64,000 nt of DNA from Paenibacillus pedocola (GTDB taxonomy: Bacteria; Bacillota; Bacilli; Paenibacillales; Paenibacillaceae), in assembly GCF_031599675.1 (NCBI RefSeq), contig NZ_CP134223.1:3782001-3846000 (forward strand). The letters run 5' to 3'. The translations under genes were made by a program, and so were the position numbers. Below the pieces are notes generated by a model. The model saw only the letters and a list, made by a program, of their open reading frames with translations, made no database searches and was not told the DNA's origin. This document shows positions 8,324 to 16,655 of the stretch, one piece after another (position 1 is the stretch's first letter; every line of letters begins with the position of its first letter).

Positions 8324-8492
8324 GGCATACATGAAAAACGCGGGATATTGCCCGTATTCTTTGTTATGCCATCCAAAGTAACCTTTCGTGAAAATTGCTG
8401 TTTGCAGGATACGATAAGGATCGTATCTTTAGGTGCGTTCTGATGCCGTGTATCAGCAGCTTCTTTAGAGGCTGCTGGTCCGCGGCATTTTT
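8324..8492 (+). promoter_or_regulatory. Structured 5' leader ending in an intrinsic terminator (attenuator)
   Basis: Three hairpins follow the short ORF. The first pairs GGCATA (8324-8329) with TATGCC (8365-8370) around an inner CGGG/CCCG stem. The second is a perfect 8-bp GATACGAT/ATCGTATC at 8408-8427. The third pairs TGCCG (8444) with CGGCA (8483-8487) around CAGCAGC/GCTGCTG and runs into TTTTT at 8488-8492. The last is a good intrinsic terminator, 40 bases ahead of the GTPase start, so the operon should be transcribed through only when termination is prevented. No T-box or known metabolite-riboswitch motif is apparent. Confidence 0.6.
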
Positions 8493-8532
8493 GCGTCAAA
8501 AAAACAACATTAAAGGAGCTAACAACACAAAC

Positions 8533-9606
8533 ATGATCGATTTGAAAACCTATGGCTACACAGAAATAGAAGACATTCAAGACGGATTACTACCCGGCAG
8601 GGTTACCGAGCTGCGGCGTGAGCGCTTCACGGTTATAACCGAAAGGGGTGAAGTAACGGCCGTGCTCAAAGGAGCCTTTTATCACGATGCGAAAACACGC
8701 TCAGATTTTCCATGTGTCGGTGATTTCGTCTTACTGCAGTATAACGGGAGCGGAGATTCACTTATCGTTACGGTACTCCCCCGCCGCTCCAAGTTCTCAC
8801 GCGCTGATTACTCCGGGCATGCCGCAGGCTACGCCAAAACCATCCGGGAGCAGGTCGTCGCAACCAACTTTGATTATGTATTTATCCTGACTTCGCTCAA
8901 TTTGGATTTCAACGTTACCCGCATTATGCGGTATCTGACCCAGGTTAGACAGAGCGGCAGCCAGCCGGTCGCTATTTTAACCAAAGCTGATCTCGTTGAA
9001 GATTATAATCCCCTGCTCGCAGAAGTTATGAATAGCATTCCCGATGTGCCGGTACACGCCATTTGCAGTCATACCAGCCTTGGGCTGAATGAACTCACTC
9101 CCTACCTGATGCCAGGCAAAACAGTCGTTTTTCTCGGCATGTCCGGCGTCGGTAAATCCTCTCTGTTAAATGCGCTAATGGAACAGGATGTTATGAAGGT
9201 CCAGGGGATCAGGGAGGTTGACAGCCGGGGGCGGCATACGACAACACACCGTCAGCTGTTCATGCTCCCCTCAGGGACGATGGTCATTGATACGCCTGGA
9301 ATGCGTGAGCTTGGGCTTTTTGATGCCGCTGAAGGCATACACGCAAGCTTTAGCGATGTGGAGGAGTGGTTTCCGAAGTGCCGCTTTGCGGATTGCCGCC
9401 ATCAGGCAGAGCCGGGCTGTGCCATAATCGCCGCACTGGAGGATGGTTCGTTGCCGCGTGAACGTTGGGAGCACTATGTTGCCCAGCAGCATGAGCACAA
9501 ATTTGTCCACGATAAAACAGGCTACCTCATTGACAAGCGGGCCCGAAACAAAACAATAGCCATGCAGAGCAAGCAAACGAAGAAAAACGGGGGATGGAAA
9601 AAATGA
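8533..9606 (+). CDS. RsgA-like circularly permuted ribosome GTPase (paralogue)
   Basis: The 357-residue protein has an N-terminal OB-fold region, a circularly permuted GTPase with G4 TKAD at 150-153, G1 GMSGVGKSS at 202-210 and DTPG at 253-256, and a zinc knuckle (C283, C288, H290, C296). It belongs to the YjeQ/RsgA/EngC family that acts on the small ribosomal subunit. It is longer than housekeeping RsgA (~300) and is not in the usual prkC/rpe context, so it is probably a second copy. AAAGGAG lies 14 bases upstream of ATG 8533, an unusually long spacing. It overlaps the APH-type kinase gene by four bases. Confidence 0.88.
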   Translation: MIDLKTYGYTEIEDIQDGLLPGRVTELRRERFTVITERGEVTAVLKGAFYHDAKTRSDFPCVGDFVLLQYNGSGDSLIVTVLPRRSKFSRADYSGHAAGYAKTIREQVVATNFDYVFILTSLNLDFNVTRIMRYLTQVRQSGSQPVAILTKADLVEDYNPLLAEVMNSIPDVPVHAICSHTSLGLNELTPYLMPGKTVVFLGMSGVGKSSLLNALMEQDVMKVQGIREVDSRGRHTTTHRQLFMLPSGTMVIDTPGMRELGLFDAAEGIHASFSDVEEWFPKCRFADCRHQAEPGCAIIAALEDGSLPRERWEHYVAQQHEHKFVHDKTGYLIDKRARNKTIAMQSKQTKKNGGWKK

Positions 9607-10619
9607 CAATTACAATCGAAACACTAACCTATGCCTTAAGCCAACAGTTTAAGAAAGAAATCTACTCAGCAGACTTCCAGACCACTTCATTACAGGGCGG
9701 AACTGTAGGAAATGTACAACTGGTAACTGGAACCGCTGAAACCACTGACGGCGAGCAATTACCGTATCGTGTAGTGCTGAAAATTCAGAAAAAATGGGAG
9801 CGCTACGGGGATCCGGGTTCATGGCGGCGGGAGTATGATCTCTATGCCTCTGACTTAGGGGCAACGTTCACGGATACCTTCCGCTGGCCGGTATGTTATC
9901 ACGCTGAAATGAATGCCGAGCAAAGTGAATTCCAGCTGTGGCTCGAATATATCGATGGCGTATCGGGCTTAGACTTAACTGGTGATATGTATGAACAGGC
10001 TGCACTGGAGCTAGGACGTTATCAAGGCAAGCTGTACGCGGAGCAGTCTGATGTGCTGGAGAGACTGACCAACCTAAGCCGGGCGGATCTCCTGAAGAAC
10101 ACATACCTCCATTACCGGTCTTGGCCGGTCGTCTACGACTATATCCGTTCCGAGGACTGCGAATTCCCGCAGCATGTGCGGCAAATGCTGATTGACATCG
10201 ATGAGCATTCAGAGGAGATATTCGCTCGCATCGAACAATTGCCGCTCGTGCTGTGCCACCGGGACTTCTGGGTGACCAATATTATCTATGACGGAGGGAC
10301 AATAGCACTCATTGACTGGGATATCTCCGGATGGGGCTACCTGGGCGAGGATCTCGCCAGCCTGCTTGCGGACGAAGCGGATCTCGATCACATGCTTGAA
10401 TACTACCAGCGATGCGTCCCCGCGTATTACAAAGGCTTTGCAGAGCATACGGATGCTCCCCCTGTCGCCGATCATTGCGTCTGCGAGCTGATCCTGATCA
10501 TGTTCGGCTACAGGCTTGTGGAAGGGTATGTCCATGCAAAGGACAATGACGGGAAGACACTTAGTCTTCAGACGCTCCAAAAAATCTATGAAATGAATAG
10601 CAGCCCTGTCCTGAGCTGA
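9603..10619 (+). CDS. APH-family phosphotransferase (aminoglycoside/choline kinase-like)
   Basis: The 338-residue protein has the APH/choline-kinase fold: LCHRDFWVTN carries the catalytic Asp and metal-binding Asn, and LIDWDI is the DFG-like metal site. The ATG at 9603 overlaps the GTPase stop (ATGA), with GGGGGA eight bases upstream, so translation is probably coupled; ATG 9594 is the alternative. The substrate could be an aminoglycoside, another antibiotic or a metabolite. Pairing with a ribosome GTPase behind an attenuator-like leader favours a ribosome-targeting drug or ribosome stress, by inference only. Confidence 0.85.
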   Translation: MTITIETLTYALSQQFKKEIYSADFQTTSLQGGTVGNVQLVTGTAETTDGEQLPYRVVLKIQKKWERYGDPGSWRREYDLYASDLGATFTDTFRWPVCYHAEMNAEQSEFQLWLEYIDGVSGLDLTGDMYEQAALELGRYQGKLYAEQSDVLERLTNLSRADLLKNTYLHYRSWPVVYDYIRSEDCEFPQHVRQMLIDIDEHSEEIFARIEQLPLVLCHRDFWVTNIIYDGGTIALIDWDISGWGYLGEDLASLLADEADLDHMLEYYQRCVPAYYKGFAEHTDAPPVADHCVCELILIMFGYRLVEGYVHAKDNDGKTLSLQTLQKIYEMNSSPVLS

Positions 10620-10640
10620 CTCTAAAAGCTCAAAAAATTG

Positions 10641-10684
10641 AACTCCGGATACCCGCGAATGCTGTGGGTTTCGGAGTTTCTTAT
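10641..10684. terminator. Bidirectional intrinsic terminator
   Basis: AACTCCG (10641-10647) pairs with CGGAGTT (10672-10678), with ACCC/GGGT inside. TTTCTTATTT follows on the plus strand, and AATTTTTTG follows on the minus strand. It serves the APH gene and the convergent SMR operon. Confidence 0.85.
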
Positions 10685-10706
10685 TTACCGGTCTTTTTAT
10701 GGAGCG

Positions 10707-11060
10707 CTACCCCTGCGGAGCCTTCTCCGGATGATTAGACGAATTGAGCAGCACCACGCCGCCGATAATGGCAGCAATAGCGATGAAAGACACGAATGTA
10801 AAATGATCGCCCCACACCACAACTCCGAGCAAGGCTGTAATCGCCGTCCCGACACCAGACCAGACCGCATAAGCGAAGCTGAGCGGAATGACCCGCAGGC
10901 TCATAGATAAACTAAAAAAAGATAAACCCATACCTACAACTACCCCGATACCGGGCAGTAGGTTCGTGAAACCGTCCGATAACTTAAGCATCATTGTTCC
11001 GAATATTTCAAAGCAGATAGCCATAGCCAGGTATATGTAACTTTTCAATTGAATCCCCAT
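10707..11060 (-). CDS. SMR-family multidrug efflux subunit (second of pair)
   Basis: This small four-helix membrane protein (117 residues from ATG 11060) is of the small multidrug resistance type. It has the conserved membrane Glu in AICFEIFGTMMLKLS and the WSGVGTAITALLG signature in helix 3. It follows its partner SMR gene with a short gap. Bacillales paired SMR proteins (EbrAB, YkkCD) work as heteromers driven by proton exchange, exporting cationic drugs or guanidinium. A TTG start at 11084 overlapping the upstream stop, or a TTG inside at L-K-S-Y, is also possible. Confidence 0.85.
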   Translation of the reverse strand: MGIQLKSYIYLAMAICFEIFGTMMLKLSDGFTNLLPGIGVVVGMGLSFFSLSMSLRVIPLSFAYAVWSGVGTAITALLGVVVWGDHFTFVSFIAIAAIIGGVVLLNSSNHPEKAPQG

Positions 11061-11080
11061 CCTCTTCTTTGCCCGTAAAA

Positions 11081-11410
11081 TCAATGCGCCCCGCCGGTAG
11101 CAAGCTTCAGTGTAATGACGCCGCCGATGATGAGCAGCAGTCCCAGTATTTTTTTTGCATTAAGCCGCTCTTTGTAAAAGAATACCCCCACCATTGCCGT
11201 TAACGCCGTGCCGACACCGGACCAGATGGCATAGGCGGTGCCGAGTGAAATGGATTGCAGCGCCAGCGACAGGAAGTAAAATGCTGAGCCAAGTCCCGCT
11301 ACCACCCCAAGGGAGGGAAATAGCCTTTTGAATCCGTTGGATAATTTGAGCAGCGAACTGCCGCAGACCTCAGAGACGATGGCAATAGCCAAAAATACAA
11401 AGGGGTTCAC
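11081..11410 (-). CDS. SMR-family multidrug efflux subunit (first of pair)
   Basis: The 109-residue, four-helix SMR protein has the essential Glu in AIVSEVCGSSLLKLSNGF and the WSGVGTALTAMVG helix-3 motif. It starts at GTG behind AGGAGG (nine-base spacing), 13 bases after the tetR stop. Expected role: heteromeric proton/drug antiporter with the next gene, under control of the adjacent TetR protein. Confidence 0.87.
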   Translation of the reverse strand: MNPFVFLAIAIVSEVCGSSLLKLSNGFKRLFPSLGVVAGLGSAFYFLSLALQSISLGTAYAIWSGVGTALTAMVGVFFYKERLNAKKILGLLLIIGGVITLKLATGGAH

Positions 11411-11423
11411 AATCTTTTTCCTC

Positions 11424-11957
11424 CTAATACGTCATTTTCAGCAGTTCCTGAATGACCTTTTCGCGCAGCTCTGCGTCCAGATTCCCAAAGGAGAACATTT
11501 CGGAGAACCAGAGGCCGTCAGCAGCTAATCTTACAATGGTGGACCGCACAGGGTCGATCCCATCGTTCTCGATGTCTTTTTGCCACAGCGCATACTGTTC
11601 CTGCAGTTTTCCGAGCAGCTCCGGCTTGCTGAAAAGAGCCGCGGTAAGCGCGGTGCTGATCCCATTCCCGTCCTTGATATCACAGGCAACGGATTCCGTA
11701 TAGGCCCTGCTCCACTTTCCTTCATTAACAGCCGAAATGGCTGCCCGCTCCTGCACATCGGTGACAAAGCCGTCCGTCAGTTCTTCAACTAACCCTTGGA
11801 TTAAAGCATTTTTATTTGAAAAATGGTGCAGAAGCCCGCCCTTACTGACTCCTGCCTCTTTGGCAACCGCCTCGAGCGTAAGCTTCTCCACCCCTTGGTT
11901 CCTGATTACGAAGGATGCGGCTGTCAAAATAACTGACCGCTTCGAATTACTGTTCAT
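11424..11957 (-). CDS. TetR-family repressor of the SMR operon
   Basis: The 177-residue protein has an N-terminal TetR helix-turn-helix (LTLEAVAKEAGVSKGGLLHHF) and a C-terminal helical ligand domain. ATG 11957 is preferred to GTG 11966 because AGAGGT overlaps the GTG and sits seven bases from the ATG. It is the first gene of a tetR-SMR-SMR operon. A perfect palindrome lies in its own promoter spacer, so it most likely represses itself and the efflux pair until a drug binds. Confidence 0.88.
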   Translation of the reverse strand: MNSNSKRSVILTAASFVIRNQGVEKLTLEAVAKEAGVSKGGLLHHFSNKNALIQGLVEELTDGFVTDVQERAAISAVNEGKWSRAYTESVACDIKDGNGISTALTAALFSKPELLGKLQEQYALWQKDIENDGIDPVRSTIVRLAADGLWFSEMFSFGNLDAELREKVIQELLKMTY

Positions 11958-11976
11958 AAGGTTCACCTCTGGATTT

Positions 11977-12006
11977 ACTATACCGTCCGGACGGTTTTAT
12001 TGTCAA
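11977..12006 (-). promoter_or_regulatory. tetR-SMR promoter with 14-bp operator in the spacer
   Basis: On the minus strand TTGACA (12006-12001) and TATAGT (11982-11977) are separated by 18 bases. The spacer contains the perfect 14-bp palindrome ACCGTCCGGACGGT at 11982-11995. A repressor bound here would block RNA polymerase directly. The near-consensus promoter means strong expression on derepression. Confidence 0.8.
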
Positions 12007-12022
12007 AGCATTTTTCACAGGG

Positions 12023-12077
12023 AAAAGCGGCGTCCGCCGTGTCTTGTCATTCCTGAACAAGTCCCGGCAGACGCCGC
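12023..12077 (-). terminator. Intrinsic terminator of the ABC exporter operon
   Basis: GCGGCGTC (12027-12034) pairs with GACGCCGC (12070-12077) in a long imperfect hairpin that includes CTTGT/ACAAG inside; TTTT follows on the minus strand. It separates the ABC operon from the tetR promoter. Confidence 0.8.
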
Positions 12078-12133
12078 CTGTTATGTGTACATCTGCTTAT
12101 TGTGGCTGGTCCAGCCGTGTAATCCCTCCTCTG

Positions 12134-13873
12134 TTACACCGCCGCAAACTGGCTGTTGTACAGCTTGGCGTAGTGTCCGCCGCTGGCGAGCAGCCCTTCA
12201 TGCGATCCGCTCTCGACAATGTCCCCGTCCTTCATATAAAGGATAATATCCGACTCGCGGATTGTGGACAGCCGGTGGGCAATGACGAAGCTGGTCCGGC
12301 CGGAGATCATCTTGAGAAAAGCCTTCTGGATACGGATCTCAGTCAGCGTATCAATGCTGCTGGTCGCTTCATCCAGAATCAGCATCGGCGGGTCAACCAG
12401 CATGACGCGGGCGATGGTGAGCAGCTGCTTCTGCCCCTGGGACAGATTGTCGCCGGAGCCGCTGATCTTCGTAGCGTAGCCTTCAGGCAGCCGCTTAATG
12501 AAGCTGTGCGCATTCGCCGCTTTAGCGGCAGCGATCACTTCGTCCTCTGTCGCCTCCGGCTTGCCGTAAGCGATATTGTCACGGATCGAACCGCCGAACA
12601 GCCATGTATCCTGCAGCACCATCCCGAAATTCTGCCGGAGACTGTCACGGGTAATCGTTCGGATATCTGTGCCGTCAATCCGGATGCTTCCGCTATCCAC
12701 ATCATAGAAACGCATCAGCAGGTTGACGAGCGTTGTCTTCCCTGCCCCCGTCTGCCCGACAATTGCCACCCGCGTCCCCGGCTTCACTTCCAGGCTAAAG
12801 CTGCGGATCAGCGGCCGCTCCGGTGAATACGCAAAGCTAACCTTATCGAAGGTAATCGTCCCTTGGCTGATGCCAAGGACATGAGCGTCTGGGGCATCCG
12901 GAGTTTCCGGCGCCAGGTCCAGAATCCTGAAGATCCGCTGTGCTGACGCCGTAGCCGACTGCAGCTGCGTGATAACGCCGGTAATCTCATTGAACGGCTT
13001 CGCGAACAGGTTCGAGTAGATCAGAAAGCTCGATAGATCCCCCACTGTAAAATGCCCGCCGATAACCAGTGTACTGCCGATGATGGCAATGACTGAAAAA
13101 GTAATATTGTTGACCAGCCGGGTAGTCGGGTTGGCCAGCGAACCATAGAACTGTGATTTGACACCGGTCTGATATAGTTCGTTGTTGCGTTCCGAGAACC
13201 GCGCGAACGAGCGGTCCTCATAATGGTAGGCTTGCACCACTTTTTGCCCGCCGACGATTTCCTCAACATAGCCATTCAGCCCGCCGAGGATTTTGGCCTG
13301 TTCACGGAACAGACGCTGAGAGCGTGTGGTGATGAAACGGGCGACAAAATAAGTCGCGGGTGCTGACAGCAGCACCACTACCGTCATGACCGGACTGATA
13401 TAGAGCATCAGCCCAATCGCTCCGGCGATGGTGACAATACCGGTCAGCAGCGTGGAGAAGCCCTGCAGCAGGCCATCAGAAACGGCATCCATATCATTAA
13501 CAAAACGGCTGATGCTGTCCCCCTGCGGATGATTGTCATGGAATTTCAGCGGCAGGGTATCCAGCTTATCGAATAACTCACAGCGCAGATCATAGACCGT
13601 TTTATACGCTATTTTGTTAGTGTAATAGGTGAGCAGCCAGCCGAAGAAGCTGCCGACAATATATACCGCGGCCAATAGCAGCAGCAGGCGAAGGATGGCC
13701 GGAAAATCCACATTGTCCGGACCGATCATCCGATCGACTGCCCGGCCGATCAGGAGCGGACCGATCAGACTGGAAATCACACTCAATATGGCGCAGATTA
13801 CCGCTGAGGTGGCGATTCCCCGGTAATGTCTCGTATAATTCAACAGTCTCTTCCAGGTATCCTTAGTGTTCAT
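12134..13873 (-). CDS. Heterodimeric ABC exporter, subunit with the canonical ATP site
   Basis: This 579-residue half-transporter has six membrane helices (about 1-320) followed by a nucleotide-binding domain. The NBD has Walker A GQTGAGKTT, Walker B LILDEATS with catalytic Glu, and an intact switch His (VIAHRLST). Its signature is the variant LSQGQ instead of LSGGQ. This complements the partner's degenerate Walker B, as in BmrC/BmrD-type multidrug exporters where one of two ATP sites is inactive. It overlaps the upstream subunit gene by four bases. Drug export is the likely role; the substrate is unknown. Confidence 0.9.
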   Translation of the reverse strand: MNTKDTWKRLLNYTRHYRGIATSAVICAILSVISSLIGPLLIGRAVDRMIGPDNVDFPAILRLLLLLAAVYIVGSFFGWLLTYYTNKIAYKTVYDLRCELFDKLDTLPLKFHDNHPQGDSISRFVNDMDAVSDGLLQGFSTLLTGIVTIAGAIGLMLYISPVMTVVVLLSAPATYFVARFITTRSQRLFREQAKILGGLNGYVEEIVGGQKVVQAYHYEDRSFARFSERNNELYQTGVKSQFYGSLANPTTRLVNNITFSVIAIIGSTLVIGGHFTVGDLSSFLIYSNLFAKPFNEITGVITQLQSATASAQRIFRILDLAPETPDAPDAHVLGISQGTITFDKVSFAYSPERPLIRSFSLEVKPGTRVAIVGQTGAGKTTLVNLLMRFYDVDSGSIRIDGTDIRTITRDSLRQNFGMVLQDTWLFGGSIRDNIAYGKPEATEDEVIAAAKAANAHSFIKRLPEGYATKISGSGDNLSQGQKQLLTIARVMLVDPPMLILDEATSSIDTLTEIRIQKAFLKMISGRTSFVIAHRLSTIRESDIILYMKDGDIVESGSHEGLLASGGHYAKLYNSQFAAV

Positions 13874-15609
13874 TGTGCCACCTCCCTGGTGGACAGCTGC
13901 GATTCACAAATTTCCCGGTAGACGCCGCAGTCCGCCAGCAGCTCCCGGTGAGTGCCGGTTCCGGCAATCCGGCCTTCATCGAAGACGATGATCTGATCCG
14001 CCTGCTGCACGGTACTGACCCGCTGGGATACAAGCAGCACCGTCATTTCCCGGCTGTGAATCTTCAGCGCCTTACGTAAGGCGGCGTCAGTGGAGAAGTC
14101 GAGCGCACTGGAGGAATCATCGAGAATCAGGATCGGCGGCCGGCCGACAACCGCACGGGCGATCGTCAGACGCTGCTTCTGCCCTCCTGATAAATTCAAA
14201 CCGCCGCGGGCCACCGGCGTATCCAGCCCTTCCGGCAGCTTGCGGATAAATTCATCCGCCTGGGCTACGGCAGCAGCCTGCATAAGCTCCTCCCGGGAAG
14301 CCTCCTGCTTACCCCAGCGGATATTCTCCGCGATCGTGCCTGTGAACAGCAGCGCCTTCTGCGGTACGATGCCGATCCGGCTCCGCAGCTGCTCCAGCGG
14401 ATAGTCTTTGACATTCACGCCCCCGACTTTGATCTCACCCTCTACCGCATCATAAAAACGCGGAATCAGATTTACAAAGGTCGATTTGCCCGAGCCCGTG
14501 CTGCCGATCAATCCGACCGTCTGGCCGCGCTTGATGGAGACCGAGACATCCTGGAGTGCAAGCTCTCCGGTGCTGTTATAGCCGAAGGAGACATGCTCAA
14601 AGGAGATCGCCGGGGCATCATATTCTGCTGCAACAGCAGCGGTATTCCCTTCATCCGAAACCGAAGTGGCTGCCGCTAGTACTTCACTTACCCGGTTCGC
14701 AGAAGAGGAAGCCTTGGTGAACAGGATAACCAGATTCGAGACAACAATCAGCGCCAACAGAATCTGGGTCACATAGTTGATAAAAGCGATAATCTCACCC
14801 TGGGAAAGCCGTCCGGCATCGATGTGTCTGCCGCCTGCCCAGAGGATGGCGATAATGGCCGCGTTCACGACCAGAGTCGTCATCGGACCGAGCCAGGCAG
14901 AGATACGTCCGACCCGGATCGCGGTCGCGGTCAGGTCATCCGATGCAGCATCAAAACGCTGCTTCTCCCGGAGCGATTCGGCAAAGGCGCGGATGACACG
15001 GATACCGGACAGGTTCTCGCTGAGCACCAGCGCCAGATGATCCAGCTTCTGCTGATATTTGCGGTATAGCGGGGAGCTGCGGGTGATGATGAAATACAGG
15101 ATCACTCCAAACACCGGCGTTGCCGCAAGCAGGATAAGCGACAGCCGGAAATCCAGAATCATCGACATGATGATCGCTCCGATACAGATAAACGGCGCCC
15201 GGACAACCAGCCGGATCAGCATGGCCACTGCCAGCTGCAGCTGGTTCACGTCATTCGTGATCCGGTTGATCAGCGAAGGAGTACCGAAGAGGTCCAGCTC
15301 CGCATAAGACAAGGAGGAGATATGCTTGAACATTTTGTTGCGAAGTGATGTGCCGAAGCCCTGGGATGCGCGGGCCGCATAATATTGGCAAACCATGGAA
15401 CAGCCGAAGCCAAGCAGCGTCATGAACAGCATCAGCCCGCCCATCTTGTACACATAGGCACTATCATTCTTACCGATCCCGTTATTAACGATAAGCGCTA
15501 CAATCGTCGGCAGCAGCAGCTCCAGTATCGCCTCAAGCAGCTTGAAGATCGGCCCGAGAATAACCTCTTTTTTGTACGGTTTTAGAAAAACAGCCATCTT
15601 AAACATCAT
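13870..15609 (-). CDS. Heterodimeric ABC exporter, subunit with the degenerate ATP site
   Basis: The 579-residue half-transporter has six membrane helices and an NBD with Walker A GSTGSGKST and a consensus LSGGQ. The catalytic Glu is replaced by Asp (LILDD, D498) and the switch His by Gln (VSQRVS). These changes mark the non-hydrolysing half of asymmetric exporters such as BmrCD or TM287/288. The first two ATG codons are adjacent behind GAGGTA, so the start may be three bases later. It is the first gene of the pair and is divergent from a LysR regulator. Confidence 0.9.
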   Translation of the reverse strand: MMFKMAVFLKPYKKEVILGPIFKLLEAILELLLPTIVALIVNNGIGKNDSAYVYKMGGLMLFMTLLGFGCSMVCQYYAARASQGFGTSLRNKMFKHISSLSYAELDLFGTPSLINRITNDVNQLQLAVAMLIRLVVRAPFICIGAIIMSMILDFRLSLILLAATPVFGVILYFIITRSSPLYRKYQQKLDHLALVLSENLSGIRVIRAFAESLREKQRFDAASDDLTATAIRVGRISAWLGPMTTLVVNAAIIAILWAGGRHIDAGRLSQGEIIAFINYVTQILLALIVVSNLVILFTKASSSANRVSEVLAAATSVSDEGNTAAVAAEYDAPAISFEHVSFGYNSTGELALQDVSVSIKRGQTVGLIGSTGSGKSTFVNLIPRFYDAVEGEIKVGGVNVKDYPLEQLRSRIGIVPQKALLFTGTIAENIRWGKQEASREELMQAAAVAQADEFIRKLPEGLDTPVARGGLNLSGGQKQRLTIARAVVGRPPILILDDSSSALDFSTDAALRKALKIHSREMTVLLVSQRVSTVQQADQIIVFDEGRIAGTGTHRELLADCGVYREICESQLSTREVAQ

Positions 15610-15704
15610 TACCTCACCAGCCTATACAATATGTAACCCCTATGAAATCATGAAAAGACCCGTTATGATTATGTCATATCCGTTTACATATTAATAATAT
15701 TGGT

Positions 15705-15725
15705 TTCGTATCAATGCGATACGAA
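15705..15725. promoter_or_regulatory. 21-bp dyad, probable LysR operator
   Basis: TTCGTATC-AATGC-GATACGAA is a perfect 8-bp inverted repeat with a five-base spacer and T-N11-A geometry. It lies in the divergent region between the ABC exporter and the LysR gene, 30 bases before the LysR start. It is the natural binding site for the LysR product. Confidence 0.7.
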
Positions 15726-15754
15726 TTACATATATCAAATACGGAGGTTTGCAT

Positions 15755-16621
15755 ATGGATATCAGACAGCTCAAATACTTTTTGGCTATTGCCGAAGAAG
15801 GACAAATCACTTCGGCGGCAAGGAAGCTGCAAATGGCCCAGCCGCCGCTCAGCCAGCAGCTGAGGCTGCTGGAGGAAGAGCTCGGCGTGAAGCTCGTGGA
15901 GCGCGGCCCGCGTAGTGTACAGCTCACCGATGCCGGGGTGATCCTGCGCGGCCGGGCACAGCAGATCCTGGAGCTGGCAGACTCGACCACGCGGGAAATC
16001 AATGATTTCGTCAATGGGCTGCAGGGAACGCTCTCGATCGGAACCGTCTCCTCTTCTGCCGCCACCCTGCTGCAGGACCGGCTCCTGGAATTCCATAAAA
16101 TGTATGCCGGAGTCAAATTTGAAATCCATGAAGGCAATACGTATACGATTATCGACCTGCTGAATAAAGGAATCATTGAAGTCGGCATTGTCCGCACCCC
16201 GTTCAACAGCACCAGCCTCGAATGCGTGTATGCAGCGGCTGAACCTATGATTGCCGTGATGACTGCTGAATATGACTGGAGCAGCGGGGAAACCTCCATT
16301 GATATTGGCGAACTGAAGAGCAGACCGCTAATCATCTACCGCCGCTTTGAGCAGCTGATCCGCGAAACCTGCCTGGAGCATGGCTTCAATCCCGATGTGT
16401 TCTGCATGAACGATGATGCCCGCACTACCCTGCTCTGGGCCAACGCCGGGCTTGGCATCGGCATCATTCCCAGATCGGCGCTCGGCCTGGCGAGCAACAG
16501 CAACCTGGTATCCAAAGAGATTCGAAGCGATACGCTGAATACCCGCGTAGCCGCTGTCTGGATGAAAGACAAGTATTTGTCGTCTCTCGCCTCCAAGTTC
16601 ATTGAGAGCTTTCAGACATAG
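15755..16621 (+). CDS. LysR-family regulator divergent from the ABC exporter
   Basis: The 288-residue LysR protein has an N-terminal winged HTH (DIRQLKYFLAIAEEGQITSAARKLQMAQPP...) and a periplasmic-binding-protein-like effector domain. ATG 15755 is chosen over TTG 15749 because GGAGG lies seven bases before it. It probably controls the divergent exporter and itself through the dyad at 15705-15725. The fosB gene follows 34 bases later on the same strand and may be co-transcribed. Confidence 0.88.
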   Translation: MDIRQLKYFLAIAEEGQITSAARKLQMAQPPLSQQLRLLEEELGVKLVERGPRSVQLTDAGVILRGRAQQILELADSTTREINDFVNGLQGTLSIGTVSSSAATLLQDRLLEFHKMYAGVKFEIHEGNTYTIIDLLNKGIIEVGIVRTPFNSTSLECVYAAAEPMIAVMTAEYDWSSGETSIDIGELKSRPLIIYRRFEQLIRETCLEHGFNPDVFCMNDDARTTLLWANAGLGIGIIPRSALGLASNSNLVSKEIRSDTLNTRVAAVWMKDKYLSSLASKFIESFQT

Positions 16622-16655
16622 CAGCATTAATAACTAAACGGTTGAGGTGGTAATA

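Noticed and set aside
8444..8492. T-box or metabolite riboswitch before the RsgA-like gene
   Set aside because: No T-box sequence, specifier loop or known riboswitch core is visible; a leader-ORF attenuator fits better.
12044..12826. 260-codon open frame on the plus strand
   Set aside because: Antisense to the ABC exporter NBD and crosses the operon terminator; no ribosome site or family features.
15674..16335. Two minus-strand frames of 151 and 214 codons
   Set aside because: Antisense to the LysR gene and cover its operator region; no protein features.
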